In this document: positions 8,787-16,760 of the stretch, piece after piece
How positions within the stretch are numbered: the first letter of the stretch is position 1
Layout of the letters: each line of letters starts with the position of its first letter
Assembly: GCA_905215155.1 (NCBI GenBank)
Contig: CAJMPJ010000047.1
Span: forward strand, 1 to 27,385
From: an uncultured bacterium
Lineage (GTDB): Bacteria > Bacillota > Clostridia > Lachnospirales > Lachnospiraceae
Length of the DNA: 27,385 nt
Direction: 5' to 3'
Position numbers and translations under genes: made by a program
Notes under the pieces: model-generated
Database searches by the model: none
What the model saw: the letters and a program-made list of their open reading frames with translations, nothing else
Told to the model about the DNA's origin: nothing

Positions 8787-11375
8787 TTACTTTACAATAT
8801 AATGTTCAACGGTGATACTCCCTGTGATGCCCGTCGGCTCTAATAACATAAACTGTGAAAGATAATCATATCGTTCCCGAACAAGTGTTGTGGATACCTG
8901 GATGCAAAAACGGTTTTTCCCCTCTTTCAACGCCTTTGTGATGTCAAAACGATAAGGCGGACAAATCTTTTCCCCTATAAAGATTTCATTTACCCATACC
9001 TTAACACCCTCTGCCACCCCCTCAACTGCCGCGATCACCTGGTCTGTTTTCCATAACTCTGCCTCGAATTCGTACCGGATCATACCAGTGAACTCCTCTT
9101 TCCCCTTTATCTCCTGCAAGGGCCTCAATTTCTCCAGCATCATCGGCTCTTTAAACTCTGTAAAATCAGGATAAGTTGCAAAGGATACCTGATATGGGCC
9201 TTTTACCTGATATTCAGATACTTTTTCATATTCCTTCGGAGCAGGAAGGAAATCATTCATAGACCGCGGAAAAATGACCATTTTAGATTCATACGGGGAT
9301 AAGTTCAACGTAAGCGGGCTGCTATCTTCTTTTCTCTTATTTTCCATGGCACAATAAGCAAAACAGGGACCTTTATTAGAAACCTTAACTTCGGCCGTAA
9401 CAGCATCATATGGATGCTCATTGACAAAGAAGTAAATATGGCCATCCTCCTGTTCATAATGGTAATATCTTAAATATGGGACATCCGTATTTACTGAGAT
9501 TTCATTCAGTCCATCGGATCTTATGGTTTCAGCCAAAGTTTCCAGTGAAACAATCCGAACAGATGAAGATGCCTTTAATTGTTTGATGATTTCGCAGGCA
9601 TCCTCTCCCTGGCTGGTCCTGTTTGGAAGATCTTTCAGCCAGTAAAGATAAAGCCCATGTTCGGAAGCTTTTAACAGCCATTTTAAAAATTTTCCCGGCA
9701 AGGCTTCTGCATAAGGGAGTACCAGCCCTTGAAATGTCTCCTGATTCACTTTAATTCCAGACTCACTCACCTCTGCCTCCATCAAACCGTCTATGGGCAG
9801 GATATCAAAATCAATCTGATTTCTTGTCAATTCTTTTGCCGGCTTCTGCATCAGCATGTATTCTCCGGACCATTCTGCCTCCCCATGATATAACAGTGCG
9901 ACGGGAGCCTTGTGGATACCGCCAGACAGCAGATGGCTCAACCGGTTTGTATAATCCATCAAAAGCCGGAATCCTCCAAACTGAGGATCTCTCCCGTGGG
10001 CATAAAAGTGGGGCGGGCAATCACAATCCGGATACTCCTTGGGGTCAAATGCATGGGGAACATAATAATTGATCCCTCTTACCATCATATAATCAATGAT
10101 CCATTTCATCAGCCGGTTTCCCTCTGCCCAGCCATAGGCACCGAATACCTCGCACAAGGCCCTCCCCTGCTTTTTGGGGTCCATATGGGCCAATGAAGAA
10201 CCTAACTTTCCAAGTACATAATGAAAAAACTCTCCGTCCCAGCCTGCCTTTGTCTTAGACTTGAAAATTCCTCCATCCATTCCCGGCATCAGCTGATGAA
10301 AAACCACATCTATTCCTGCCATATCCTGATGGGCCATGGCTCTGAAAAAATGTCCTGCGCCATACCCCAGGCGTGCATGTGCATTATTATCTTCAATGGT
10401 GTGTCCGATATATTCCACCTGATGCCGGGCACACCAGTCTGAAATTCTTTTATTAAAATGTTTGGAATAGAGCTTACTAACCAGATCCATGTATTCATAG
10501 CGGATCTGATGCCCAGGCTCTCCCCCTTCCAGAAACAGCAAGGGCAAACGCTTGCGGCAGTCCGTTCCGGTCTGCTTTTCTAAAAGCTCTAGTAAATCCT
10601 CTCTCCAGGGAATATCCATTTCTGTTCTTCCAATGGAACCTGTCGCCCCATGCATATTTCCAAACCTGGGTTCATCTGAAAAAAAGCCTGCAATTGTCTT
10701 GCCGAATTCTTCTTTATACTTTTCATAATGGGCTTCATAAACCGTATCAATTAATACATCCGTAGCAAGAGGGTCAATGGGATTTAAATACCCCTTTGTC
10801 TCCGGTTCCCCGCCTTCAAACGTTGCGGTTACAATCATGACACTCCAATCTCCCTTTGGAAGGTCAAAGGAGACAAGGGTATGATTTACGACTTGTCCGG
10901 TTATATCAATCAAAGTATCCGGATCAATTTTTTGGTAGCCTGTTTTTTTCCCTAAGGTGACAGATATTAATTTATCCTTTTTGTCACGAAATGCATAACG
11001 GATTATTGCCTGTGCATTTTTCATGGGTCCTATAAAGTCCAGTACTTTACAGGCCAGAAACTGCTTTTGCAAATGGGGGAATTCTCTCTCCACTCTCCCG
11101 TCTGCATACCCTGTAGGAAAATGGGAATCGTCCAGAATCCACACTTTCATGTTCCGCTGTTTTGCTTCTTCCAGCAGGATATCCATGTCTCTCCACCATG
11201 TTTCCCCCAGGAAATCCGGATGGGGCCTCGCCTCCACACAAAATGCCCTGATTCCGGATTCATGGATTTTTTCTACGGTTTCTCTGAGAACGCTTTCTTC
11301 TTCCCCATGCAGCCAGAGAAAGGGCAGAATATAATTGTCTGCGTTTCCTTTTAATACTTCATTCAGTCTTTTCAT
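8787..11375 (-). CDS. Putative GH106-like glycoside hydrolase
   Basis: This is an 862-residue cytoplasmic enzyme with no signal peptide. The N-terminal half reads as a TIM-barrel glycosidase: PFLWLHGEEE near the start, an ILDDSHFPTGYADG strand around residue 90, the acidic FFSDEP segment with E235, and ALCEVFGAYGW with E409. E235 and E409 are my candidate catalytic acids. The C-terminal part has a GH2-like jelly-roll sugar-binding domain (VKVWVNEIFIGE, then PPYRFDITKALKEGKN). The architecture resembles GH106 alpha-L-rhamnosidases, but I cannot run a profile and the family call is moderate. The ATG at 11375 was preferred over 11387 because GGAG lies 6 bases before it. It is the first gene of an operon with the PTS permease and is divergent from an AraC regulator. 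Confidence 0.65.
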   Translation of the reverse strand: MKRLNEVLKGNADNYILPFLWLHGEEESVLRETVEKIHESGIRAFCVEARPHPDFLGETWWRDMDILLEEAKQRNMKVWILDDSHFPTGYADGRVEREFPHLQKQFLACKVLDFIGPMKNAQAIIRYAFRDKKDKLISVTLGKKTGYQKIDPDTLIDITGQVVNHTLVSFDLPKGDWSVMIVTATFEGGEPETKGYLNPIDPLATDVLIDTVYEAHYEKYKEEFGKTIAGFFSDEPRFGNMHGATGSIGRTEMDIPWREDLLELLEKQTGTDCRKRLPLLFLEGGEPGHQIRYEYMDLVSKLYSKHFNKRISDWCARHQVEYIGHTIEDNNAHARLGYGAGHFFRAMAHQDMAGIDVVFHQLMPGMDGGIFKSKTKAGWDGEFFHYVLGKLGSSLAHMDPKKQGRALCEVFGAYGWAEGNRLMKWIIDYMMVRGINYYVPHAFDPKEYPDCDCPPHFYAHGRDPQFGGFRLLMDYTNRLSHLLSGGIHKAPVALLYHGEAEWSGEYMLMQKPAKELTRNQIDFDILPIDGLMEAEVSESGIKVNQETFQGLVLPYAEALPGKFLKWLLKASEHGLYLYWLKDLPNRTSQGEDACEIIKQLKASSSVRIVSLETLAETIRSDGLNEISVNTDVPYLRYYHYEQEDGHIYFFVNEHPYDAVTAEVKVSNKGPCFAYCAMENKRKEDSSPLTLNLSPYESKMVIFPRSMNDFLPAPKEYEKVSEYQVKGPYQVSFATYPDFTEFKEPMMLEKLRPLQEIKGKEEFTGMIRYEFEAELWKTDQVIAAVEGVAEGVKVWVNEIFIGEKICPPYRFDITKALKEGKNRFCIQVSTTLVRERYDYLSQFMLLEPTGITGSITVEHYIVK

Positions 11376-11426
11376 GCATATCTCCATCGGTCTCTGTTTC
11401 TTGGTCTATGTTGCTTTGATATCTAT

Positions 11427-11455
11427 AGAATAGCACCCGCGCTTTTGTGCAGCAA
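11427..11455 (-). promoter_or_regulatory. Candidate promoter of the GH106-PTS operon
   Basis: On the minus strand TTGCTG and TATTCT are separated by exactly 17 bases, about 50 bases upstream of the chosen GH106-like start. The -35 matches the consensus at four of six positions and the -10 at four of six, so it is weak, as expected if the neighbouring AraC protein activates it. Confidence 0.4.
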
Positions 11456-11531
11456 TGTCGTAACTACAGGAAATAAATGACCAAACTTCACTTTTTTATT
11501 GACCGGAACATTCTAATAATCTTCCATAAAA

Positions 11532-11560
11532 TTGACATTAACTTCTGATTTTGATACATT
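11532..11560 (+). promoter_or_regulatory. Promoter of the AraC gene at 11613
   Basis: TTGACA and TACATT are separated by 17 bases. The predicted transcript starts about 45 bases before the ATG. A second TATAAT at 11589-11594 is too close to the ribosome binding site (AGGAG at 11601-11605) to be the main -10. Confidence 0.6.
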
Positions 11561-11612
11561 AATAGGGAAATAAATCCGTTTTGTTTGTTATAATTCATAT
11601 AGGAGTATTAAA

Positions 11613-12599
11613 ATGAATATCCAAACTTTGAATAAGCATCTTTCTACCCTTACGCTTCATGAACAGCAGTACAAAGAAGGAAAATTTTATGACTTCTCCA
11701 AGCTGGAGATTGTAGATGTAATAGAGAACCAGAATATTTATAGAATGGACGTTTCTTATAATCTCACAAACAACATGTTTTCTGTAAAAAAGAACTCCCG
11801 TTTCCAACCCGTTCCTCCTCACGTACACAGCTGGGTGGAGATCAATTATATGTATTCCGGCAGCTGTGAACAAATGATCAATGGCAAATCTCTGATTCTG
11901 CAAACCGGAGAGATTATTTTAATTGATTGTGAAACCGTTCATGCCATCGGTTACACCGGGGAAAATGACATTATGATTAATCTTTTGATTCCCAAGGATT
12001 ACTTAAACAATACTTTTTTAAGCCGTCTTTCCAGCGACAGCCTCATCTCCCGTTTTTTTATTAATGCCATGAATTCAAAAACTGACCATAACAGTTTTAT
12101 TGTATTTCACTCCTCTCACAGCAGAAGACTGCCTGTTTTTATGAATGAACTTTTATGTGAATATTATAGTCCCTCCATGAATTCTGCGGAGATTTTAGAT
12201 CACTTATTTTCTTTGGTGGTTTCTGAATTGGTCAATGTCTTTGGTCATGACATGAGTAAAAATCTGGACAAGAATTCCAGTTTTTCGATTATTCCTGTTT
12301 TAAAGTATATAGAATCCAATTACCAAACAAGTACCCTGGAAAAAACAGCAGCCTTTTTCAATATCAACCCCAATTATCTGACCACTTTATTAAAACGGCA
12401 GACAGGCCATTCCTATAAGGAACTGATTTTGATGTCCAAAATGAAGGCCGCACAAAAGCTGCTCTCCTGTACCAGGCTTTCCGTCAAGGAAGTCGCCCTT
12501 CATGTGGGCTATGATAACCTTACCTTCTTTTACAGAAAGTTTCAGGAATACTATCATTGCACCCCGAACGAATATAGAAGGAAGAAAAACGGGGAATAA
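11613..12599 (+). CDS. AraC-family transcriptional regulator with N-terminal cupin domain
   Basis: This 328-residue protein has a cupin-like sugar-binding domain at about residues 60-130, with PPHVHSWVEINYMYSG and LQTGEIILIDCETVHAI, and a C-terminal double HTH at about 233-326. Both HTH helices are clear: TAAFFNINPNYLTTLLKRQ and VKEVALHVGYDNLTFFYRKF. AGGAG sits 7 bases before the ATG. It is divergent from the GH106-like/PTS operon, and control of that operon is the natural inference, with the substrate or a product as likely effector. There is no clear terminator behind it; the next promoter belongs to kup. Confidence 0.93.
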   Translation: MNIQTLNKHLSTLTLHEQQYKEGKFYDFSKLEIVDVIENQNIYRMDVSYNLTNNMFSVKKNSRFQPVPPHVHSWVEINYMYSGSCEQMINGKSLILQTGEIILIDCETVHAIGYTGENDIMINLLIPKDYLNNTFLSRLSSDSLISRFFINAMNSKTDHNSFIVFHSSHSRRLPVFMNELLCEYYSPSMNSAEILDHLFSLVVSELVNVFGHDMSKNLDKNSSFSIIPVLKYIESNYQTSTLEKTAAFFNINPNYLTTLLKRQTGHSYKELILMSKMKAAQKLLSCTRLSVKEVALHVGYDNLTFFYRKFQEYYHCTPNEYRRKKNGE

Positions 12600-12606
12600 A
12601 CCGGCT

Positions 12607-12641
12607 GTCAGAAACCTTAAACCTCGTCAGAAGTTTTAAAC
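12607..12641. repeat. Tandem 16-bp direct repeat upstream of the kup promoter
   Basis: GTCAGAAACCTTAAAC (12607-12622) and GTCAGAAGTTTTAAAC (12626-12641) match at 13 of 16 positions and are spaced 19 bases start to start, close to two helical turns. They lie just upstream of the kup -35 at 12663, in the position of an activator site. The binding protein is unknown. Confidence 0.6.
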
Positions 12642-12662
12642 TTTTAGCAAAAAAAATTTAAT

Positions 12663-12691
12663 TTGACATCCTAATTTCTTTCTAGTAGAAT
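12663..12691 (+). promoter_or_regulatory. Near-consensus sigma-A promoter of kup
   Basis: A perfect TTGACA, a 17-base spacer and TAGAAT. Transcription should start near 12698, only a few bases before the structured leader RNA, which supports that RNA being a true 5' leader. Confidence 0.85.
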
Positions 12692-12700
12692 ACACTTAAA

Positions 12701-12810
12701 CAAAAGGGAGTAGTTGACACCTACCCGGTGTTTGCGGTTGCATCAATCCGGTTATACTTACGCTGACAAGCATTTATAATCTGCAACGTAACTAAGTAAC
12801 AAGACTTTTG
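12701..12810 (+). ncRNA. Candidate yybP-ykoY-type (Mn2+) riboswitch aptamer in the kup leader
   Basis: The leader carries short segments that I associate with the yybP-ykoY class in the right order: AAAAGGGAGUAG at the 5' end, GCAUCAAU in the middle and UAACAAGACUUUU at the 3' end. Pairings seen by eye are P1 CAAAAG (12701-12706) with CUUUUG (12805-12810), a hairpin ACACC/GGUGU just after the 5' conserved block, and GUUGCA (12737-12742) with UGCAAC (12782-12787). The 3' strand of P1 is also the left arm of the terminator that follows, giving two mutually exclusive folds. The class assignment is from memory of the consensus and not a covariance-model hit. A leader regulated by some other ligand remains possible. 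Confidence 0.6.
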
Positions 12811-12847
12811 CTGTAAAATCGCATTTTACAAAAAGGGTCTTTTTTTT
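12802..12847 (+). terminator. Leader terminator of kup (riboswitch expression platform)
   Basis: AGACTTTT pairs with AAAAAGGGTCT around an inner hairpin GTAAAAT-CGC-ATTTTAC, followed by eight Ts. It lies 39 bases before the kup start codon, so it can only act by attenuation. Its left arm shares bases 12805-12810 with P1 of the leader structure. Confidence 0.85.
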
Positions 12848-12885
12848 ATACAATTTTAACAATTATTTTTTGCAAAGGGGTAAAA

Positions 12886-14892
12886 ATGGAACTATCATCG
12901 AAGCAGTCTCACATTTCAAACTTAACACTCGGAGGAATTTTGGTAACATTAGGTGTTGTATACGGAGATATCGGTACGTCCCCGCTCTATGTTATGAAAT
13001 CCGTACTCTCCGGAAACGGCGGAATCCAGCATGTTTCTGAGAATTTTATTCTTGGAACCTTATCCCTGGTATTCTGGACGCTGACTATTTTAACGAGTAT
13101 AAAATATGTTTTTATTACCCTGAAAGCGGATAACAACGGCGAAGGCGGTATTTTTTCACTTTTCACCCTTGTCAGAAGCCGGTCCAGGTGGCTGATTATT
13201 CCTGCCATGATTGGAGGCTCCGCCTTGTTGGCCGACGGGATGCTGACACCGGCAGTAACCGTAACGTCCGCCGTGGAAGGACTGAAACTGCTTCCTGTCT
13301 TTGAGAACCTGTTTGGCAGCAACCAGAAAAATATCGTTTACCTTGTTATTTTCATCATCTGTGCCCTGTTTTTTATCCAGCATATCGGTACGGAATTCAT
13401 CGGAAAGCTGTTCGGGCCGATTATGTTTCTATGGTTTTGCAGCCTTGCCTTTTTTGGTATCATCAATCTGGCAGAGAATCCGTACCTGCTTCGGGCTTTG
13501 TCCCCCCATTATGCGGTGAACATTTTATTCAGCGACGATAACAAGCTTGGCTTCTTTATTCTGGGAAGCATATTTTTATGTTCTACGGGTGCCGAAGCAC
13601 TTTACTCAGACCTTGGACATGTGGGGAGAAAAAATATTTACTTTACCTGGCCATTTGTTAAGATCTGTTTGCTGCTCAACTATTTCGGACAGGGTGCATG
13701 GATTTTGTCTGCGAAAAATAATCCGGCTCTTGGATTAATGGAAGACCTCAATCCATTTTATCAGATGATCCCCCATGGCTTTCTGATCTATGGGATCGCC
13801 ATTTCAACATTTGCAGCCATTATCGCATCACAGGCATTGATTTCGGGTTCCTTCACCCTTGTATCGGAAGCCATAAAGCTGAATCTGTTCCCAAGGCTTC
13901 ACACCTTGTATCCTTCTACGATGAAAGGCCAGCTTTACATTCCCGCCATCAACCGGATCTTATGCATTGTCTGCATCGGTATCGTCCTTTTCTTTCAAAG
14001 CTCTGAAAAAATGGAGGCCGCATATGGTCTTGCCATCACCGTTACCATGCTTATGACGACCATTTTGCTGTTTAACTATATGAGGAAGAAAAACACGCCT
14101 ATTGTACTTTCAGTCATTATGCTTGTATTCTTTATGAGCTTTGAGTTTTCCTTCTTCCTCGCAAATATCGTTAAGTTTTTCCATGGCGGATTTGTTGCGA
14201 TCATCATTGCAGTATCCATTTTGTTCGTGATGTATCTCTGGCACAGGGCTCATATCATAAAGATGCGTTATCAGGAAAATGTGCCCGTGAAACAATATAT
14301 CAAGCAGCTTAGCAAACTGCGCGTTGACCCGGAAATACCAAAATACGCCAGCAACCTGGTGTGTCTGAGCAACTGTTCCAATCCAAAAGAGATCGAACGG
14401 AAAATCATGTATTTTCTTCTGGATAAACGGCCCAAGAAAGCGGATGTATACTGGTTTGTCAATGTAACCGTAACCGATGAACCTTATCAGGCGGAATATG
14501 CCATTGAAAACTTCGGCACCAAGCATATTATCAAGATTCAGCTCAAGCTGGGCTTCCGCATCGACCAAAAACTCAATGTATTTTTAAGGCAGATATCAAC
14601 GGAATTAGTGAAAAATAAAGAAATCGAACCCCAGACCAGCAGCTACTCCATTCTTCCCGGACGTAATCTGGGAGATTTCCGTTTTGTATTTATCCAGGAG
14701 ATCCTCTCTCATGAAACTTCGCTTTCTGCCTGGGACGCACTTCTGTTAAGAACCAAGTTTTTCATACAGAAGTTTACCGCTTCTCCTTCCAACTGGTTTG
14801 GACTTGATACCAGTGATGTTTATATGGAAAAAGTCCCCATGTTTCTTGGGCATTCAAACCGCGTTGTCTTAAAAAGAAACGATGGGAAATAA
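12886..14892 (+). CDS. kup: Kup/HAK/KUP-family potassium uptake transporter
   Basis: This 668-residue protein has about 12 hydrophobic segments followed by a roughly 200-residue cytoplasmic C-terminal domain, as in the KUP family of K+/H+ symporters. The family N-terminal signature is clear in VVYGDIGTSPLYV, and ADGMLTPAVTVTSAVEG and STGAEALYSDLGHVG also match. The length is normal. AAAGGGG lies 5 bases before the ATG. It is a single-gene unit with its own strong promoter, a riboswitch-like leader with attenuator, and a downstream terminator. Expression is therefore probably controlled by premature termination. Some members move other monovalent cations. Confidence 0.97.
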   Translation: MELSSKQSHISNLTLGGILVTLGVVYGDIGTSPLYVMKSVLSGNGGIQHVSENFILGTLSLVFWTLTILTSIKYVFITLKADNNGEGGIFSLFTLVRSRSRWLIIPAMIGGSALLADGMLTPAVTVTSAVEGLKLLPVFENLFGSNQKNIVYLVIFIICALFFIQHIGTEFIGKLFGPIMFLWFCSLAFFGIINLAENPYLLRALSPHYAVNILFSDDNKLGFFILGSIFLCSTGAEALYSDLGHVGRKNIYFTWPFVKICLLLNYFGQGAWILSAKNNPALGLMEDLNPFYQMIPHGFLIYGIAISTFAAIIASQALISGSFTLVSEAIKLNLFPRLHTLYPSTMKGQLYIPAINRILCIVCIGIVLFFQSSEKMEAAYGLAITVTMLMTTILLFNYMRKKNTPIVLSVIMLVFFMSFEFSFFLANIVKFFHGGFVAIIIAVSILFVMYLWHRAHIIKMRYQENVPVKQYIKQLSKLRVDPEIPKYASNLVCLSNCSNPKEIERKIMYFLLDKRPKKADVYWFVNVTVTDEPYQAEYAIENFGTKHIIKIQLKLGFRIDQKLNVFLRQISTELVKNKEIEPQTSSYSILPGRNLGDFRFVFIQEILSHETSLSAWDALLLRTKFFIQKFTASPSNWFGLDTSDVYMEKVPMFLGHSNRVVLKRNDGK

Positions 14893-14911
14893 GATTCTGA
14901 AATAAATAGTT

Positions 14912-14950
14912 AAGGTCTCCTATGAAAATCAATTCACAGGAGACCTTTTT
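14912..14950 (+). terminator. Rho-independent terminator of kup
   Basis: A perfect 10-bp stem AAGGTCTCCT/AGGAGACCTT with a 16-base loop and a run of Ts, 20 bases after the kup stop codon. Confidence 0.9.
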
Positions 14951-14980
14951 GGGTTACAATACAGATACATATTCGTTGTC

Positions 14981-15168
14981 CTACATATAAAATCTCCAGG
15001 GATAGCTGCTGGCTTCCTCCGCATAGTCAATGCCCACACGCTTAGTGGTTACTATGGTAAATTTTATGACTTTCCAAATCTGTTCTGTGCCATGCGCACC
15101 TTTCCCAGAAGTTCTTTGGCCACCACAATGGAGTCTCGATTATAAAACTCTCTGTTCAGTTTTTTCAC
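14981..15168 (-). pseudogene. mpg: Remnant of 3-methyladenine DNA glycosylase (mpg), internal deletion
   Basis: The minus strand encodes the two ends of an Mpg/AAG-family DNA glycosylase and nothing of its middle. From GTG at 15168 it reads VKKLNREFYNRDSIVVAKEL then LGKV, the family N-terminus, before running into unrelated residues and a stop near 15064. In another frame, just upstream of the TAG at 14981-14983, it reads IVTTKRVGIDYAEEASSYPW then RFYM, the family C-terminus. The intact protein is about 200 residues, so roughly 150 residues, including the base-flipping pocket and catalytic region, are missing, and the two ends are out of frame. A ribosome-binding-like GAAAGG still precedes the GTG. 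Family recognition is from memory, but both ends agree in order and strand. Confidence 0.75.
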
Positions 15169-15211
15169 TTTAAAAGTCCTTTCTTTCTAATACAAAAGCT
15201 GATCCGTTTCA

Positions 15212-15691
15212 TTACCAGATTTTATCCAGGTCCTCCGCATAAAATGTAATGGCTTTGACATATTGTGTTATCGTTTCATCTGCCGAAGTGACGGCTAACG
15301 TGTTCAAGAGAATTTTCATGGCATGGGAATATTTTCCCAAATTATATAATGTCATGGCATAAAATGTTTTTATGCCATGATCTTCTGGAAATAATTCTAT
15401 CCCTTTCAGAAATACTTGCCTGGATTTTTCATATTCTCCCAAGGTTCTATAAGTACTGCCAAGTCCTAATAAGGCTCCCCTTAAATCCTCCTCTGGCAGT
15501 CCCAGTTCCATGGCTTTTTCATAATAAGGGATTGCCTCTTTTTCAAGTCCCATCACATCAAAACTCCAGGCACATTGATAATTGACCACAGGGTCGTCCG
15601 GGTATTGATTCACTAAATCCATAAAGATTGTATTTGATTCTTTTAAGCAGCCTTCCGCTCTCAGTCTAATTGCTGTTTCCAATTCTTTCAT
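15212..15691 (-). CDS. Tetratricopeptide-repeat protein
   Basis: This 159-residue protein is made of about four TPR helical hairpins, seen in repeats such as AIPYYEKAMELG, LGLGSTYRTLGEYEKSRQVF and TLYNLGKYSHAMKIL. TPRs mediate protein-protein contacts; no catalytic domain, signal peptide or membrane segment is present, so it should be cytoplasmic. GGAGG lies about 10 bases before the ATG. It appears to be a single gene with its own extended -10 promoter. Similar small TPR proteins are common in Clostridia without a known function, and the neighbours give no clear partner. Confidence 0.85.
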   Translation of the reverse strand: MKELETAIRLRAEGCLKESNTIFMDLVNQYPDDPVVNYQCAWSFDVMGLEKEAIPYYEKAMELGLPEEDLRGALLGLGSTYRTLGEYEKSRQVFLKGIELFPEDHGIKTFYAMTLYNLGKYSHAMKILLNTLAVTSADETITQYVKAITFYAEDLDKIW

Positions 15692-15742
15692 ACAGAAAAC
15701 GCCTCCAATCTGATCCTTTTAACGTTCAATGATCACAAAAAG

Positions 15743-15751
15743 ATTATACCA
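15743..15751 (-). promoter_or_regulatory. Extended -10 promoter of the TPR gene
   Basis: The minus strand reads TGGTATAAT, an exact TGn-TATAAT extended -10, about 50 bases before the start codon. The -35 region is poor. Confidence 0.5.
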
Positions 15752-15869
15752 GACAGGAAGGGATATTCCCACCATAAGATGTTAAGCACCCAGCGAAAAG
15801 AGCTGGAACAGGAAGATGTTATTTTTCGGAATGAGTATATGGGCTAACTATGCCCTGTCTGTAAAAATG

Positions 15870-15899
15870 CAAAAAAATAACACCTTTCGATGTTATTTT
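15870..15899 (-). terminator. Probable terminator of the C39-like gene
   Basis: On the minus strand a 9-bp stem AAAATAACA/TGTTATTTT with an 8-base loop runs into further Ts, 61 bases beyond the stop of the gene at 15961. The stem is AT-rich, so it is weaker than the others in the window. Confidence 0.55.
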
Positions 15900-15960
15900 C
15901 AGATGTGTGCTGTAGCGTTTTAAAAGTGCAAGCATGCGGTTCCTGCCTGCATTGTATGAA

Positions 15961-16560
15961 TTAATATTTTACCAGCACCATTCCGCCTTTGCGCTCGTAG
16001 CCAGTATTCCACAGCCCATAAAGAGATATCCAGCGATATCCACCATAGGTGGCAGCTTTTACATAGAAATCGTCTTCAAATTCCTCATACCCCACCAGCA
16101 TAAACCAATGCCATACATAATCCTTGTAGTCAGCATTCTTATGCTTTAACATCAAAAACGGGATTGGAATTCCATTATCAATCTGTGTCTTTACTTCTAT
16201 GGCCGCTTCCTTTGCGGAAACCTCACCATGACAGCCGGTCATTTTTATATCCTGATCTCCTACGTCATTCAAATAATCCTTAAATCCGTCCATGAATATT
16301 TCCAACGTATCAATTCCGTGAATTCGGGGCCTTAAATAGGGCTTCATCTTCATGGCAAACTTGATGTAGTCTTCCTTTGCAAGTTTTTGAATCTCGTAGG
16401 GATATAAGTGCTCTTTTTTTTCATGGAGTGCCGCATTGATGCAGACATCACATGCCGCGGCCGCACCGCATCCACCTAAGTGCATCATGGGGTCACGGAA
16501 CCAGTCCTGATTACCGCCAAAAGAATCTTCAATGTGAAAATAAGGCAATTCTTTCTTCAT
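15961..16560 (-). CDS. Peptidase C39-like (papain-fold) protein
   Basis: This 199-residue protein resembles the C39-like cysteine peptidase fold. C31 lies in a LGGCGAAAACDVC helix start, as the nucleophile does in GCGPxA-type motifs, and H151 in WHWFMLVGYEE matches the following catalytic-histidine strand. A late segment AATYGGYRWISLYGLW matches the usual final strands. There is no signal peptide and no membrane segment. True bacteriocin-processing C39 domains sit in ABC transporters, and none is nearby. A very strong ribosome binding site (AAGGAGGGGG) precedes the ATG. Family call moderate; activity and substrate unknown. Confidence 0.6.
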   Translation of the reverse strand: MKKELPYFHIEDSFGGNQDWFRDPMMHLGGCGAAAACDVCINAALHEKKEHLYPYEIQKLAKEDYIKFAMKMKPYLRPRIHGIDTLEIFMDGFKDYLNDVGDQDIKMTGCHGEVSAKEAAIEVKTQIDNGIPIPFLMLKHKNADYKDYVWHWFMLVGYEEFEDDFYVKAATYGGYRWISLYGLWNTGYERKGGMVLVKY

Positions 16561-16701
16561 GTTCCCCCTCCTTCTTAATTATGTTATATTGGGATTATAA
16601 TACCAGTGTTCGATTTCGTAAAGCTATTATAGCAGATTCTAGTGCTCCGGGATATACTTATTAATTGGTAATTGTAAGTATTAAATATTAGATAAACGTC
16701 A

Positions 16702-16747
16702 ATAAAACGGCCCCAGAGGTTTTTTAAACCGCCTGGAACCGTTTTTC
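16702..16747. terminator. Terminator of the GH78-GH3 operon (possibly bidirectional)
   Basis: AACGG, CCAG and GG on the left pair with CC, CTGG and CCGTT on the right, with small internal mismatches, around an AT-rich loop. On the minus strand it lies 14 bases after the GH3 stop and ends in TTTTATT; on the plus strand it ends in TTTTT. Confidence 0.75.
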
Positions 16748-16760
16748 TGGTCTATTTTTC

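Noticed and set aside
8315..8815. 166-codon plus-strand frame
   Set aside because: It is antisense to the PTS EIIBC gene, which has clear PTS motifs. The frame has no ribosome binding site or recognisable domain.
12701..12850. c-di-AMP (ydaO) riboswitch or M-box as the kup leader
   Set aside because: A c-di-AMP riboswitch would be the natural guess for a K+ transporter, but I cannot find its conserved blocks or those of the M-box. The short conserved segments fit yybP-ykoY better.
15779..15877. Tiny plus-strand frame (22 codons) followed in frame, after a TAA, by a CPVCK motif
   Set aside because: It could be a remnant of a small zinc-ribbon gene, but it has no properly placed ribosome binding site and is too short to identify.
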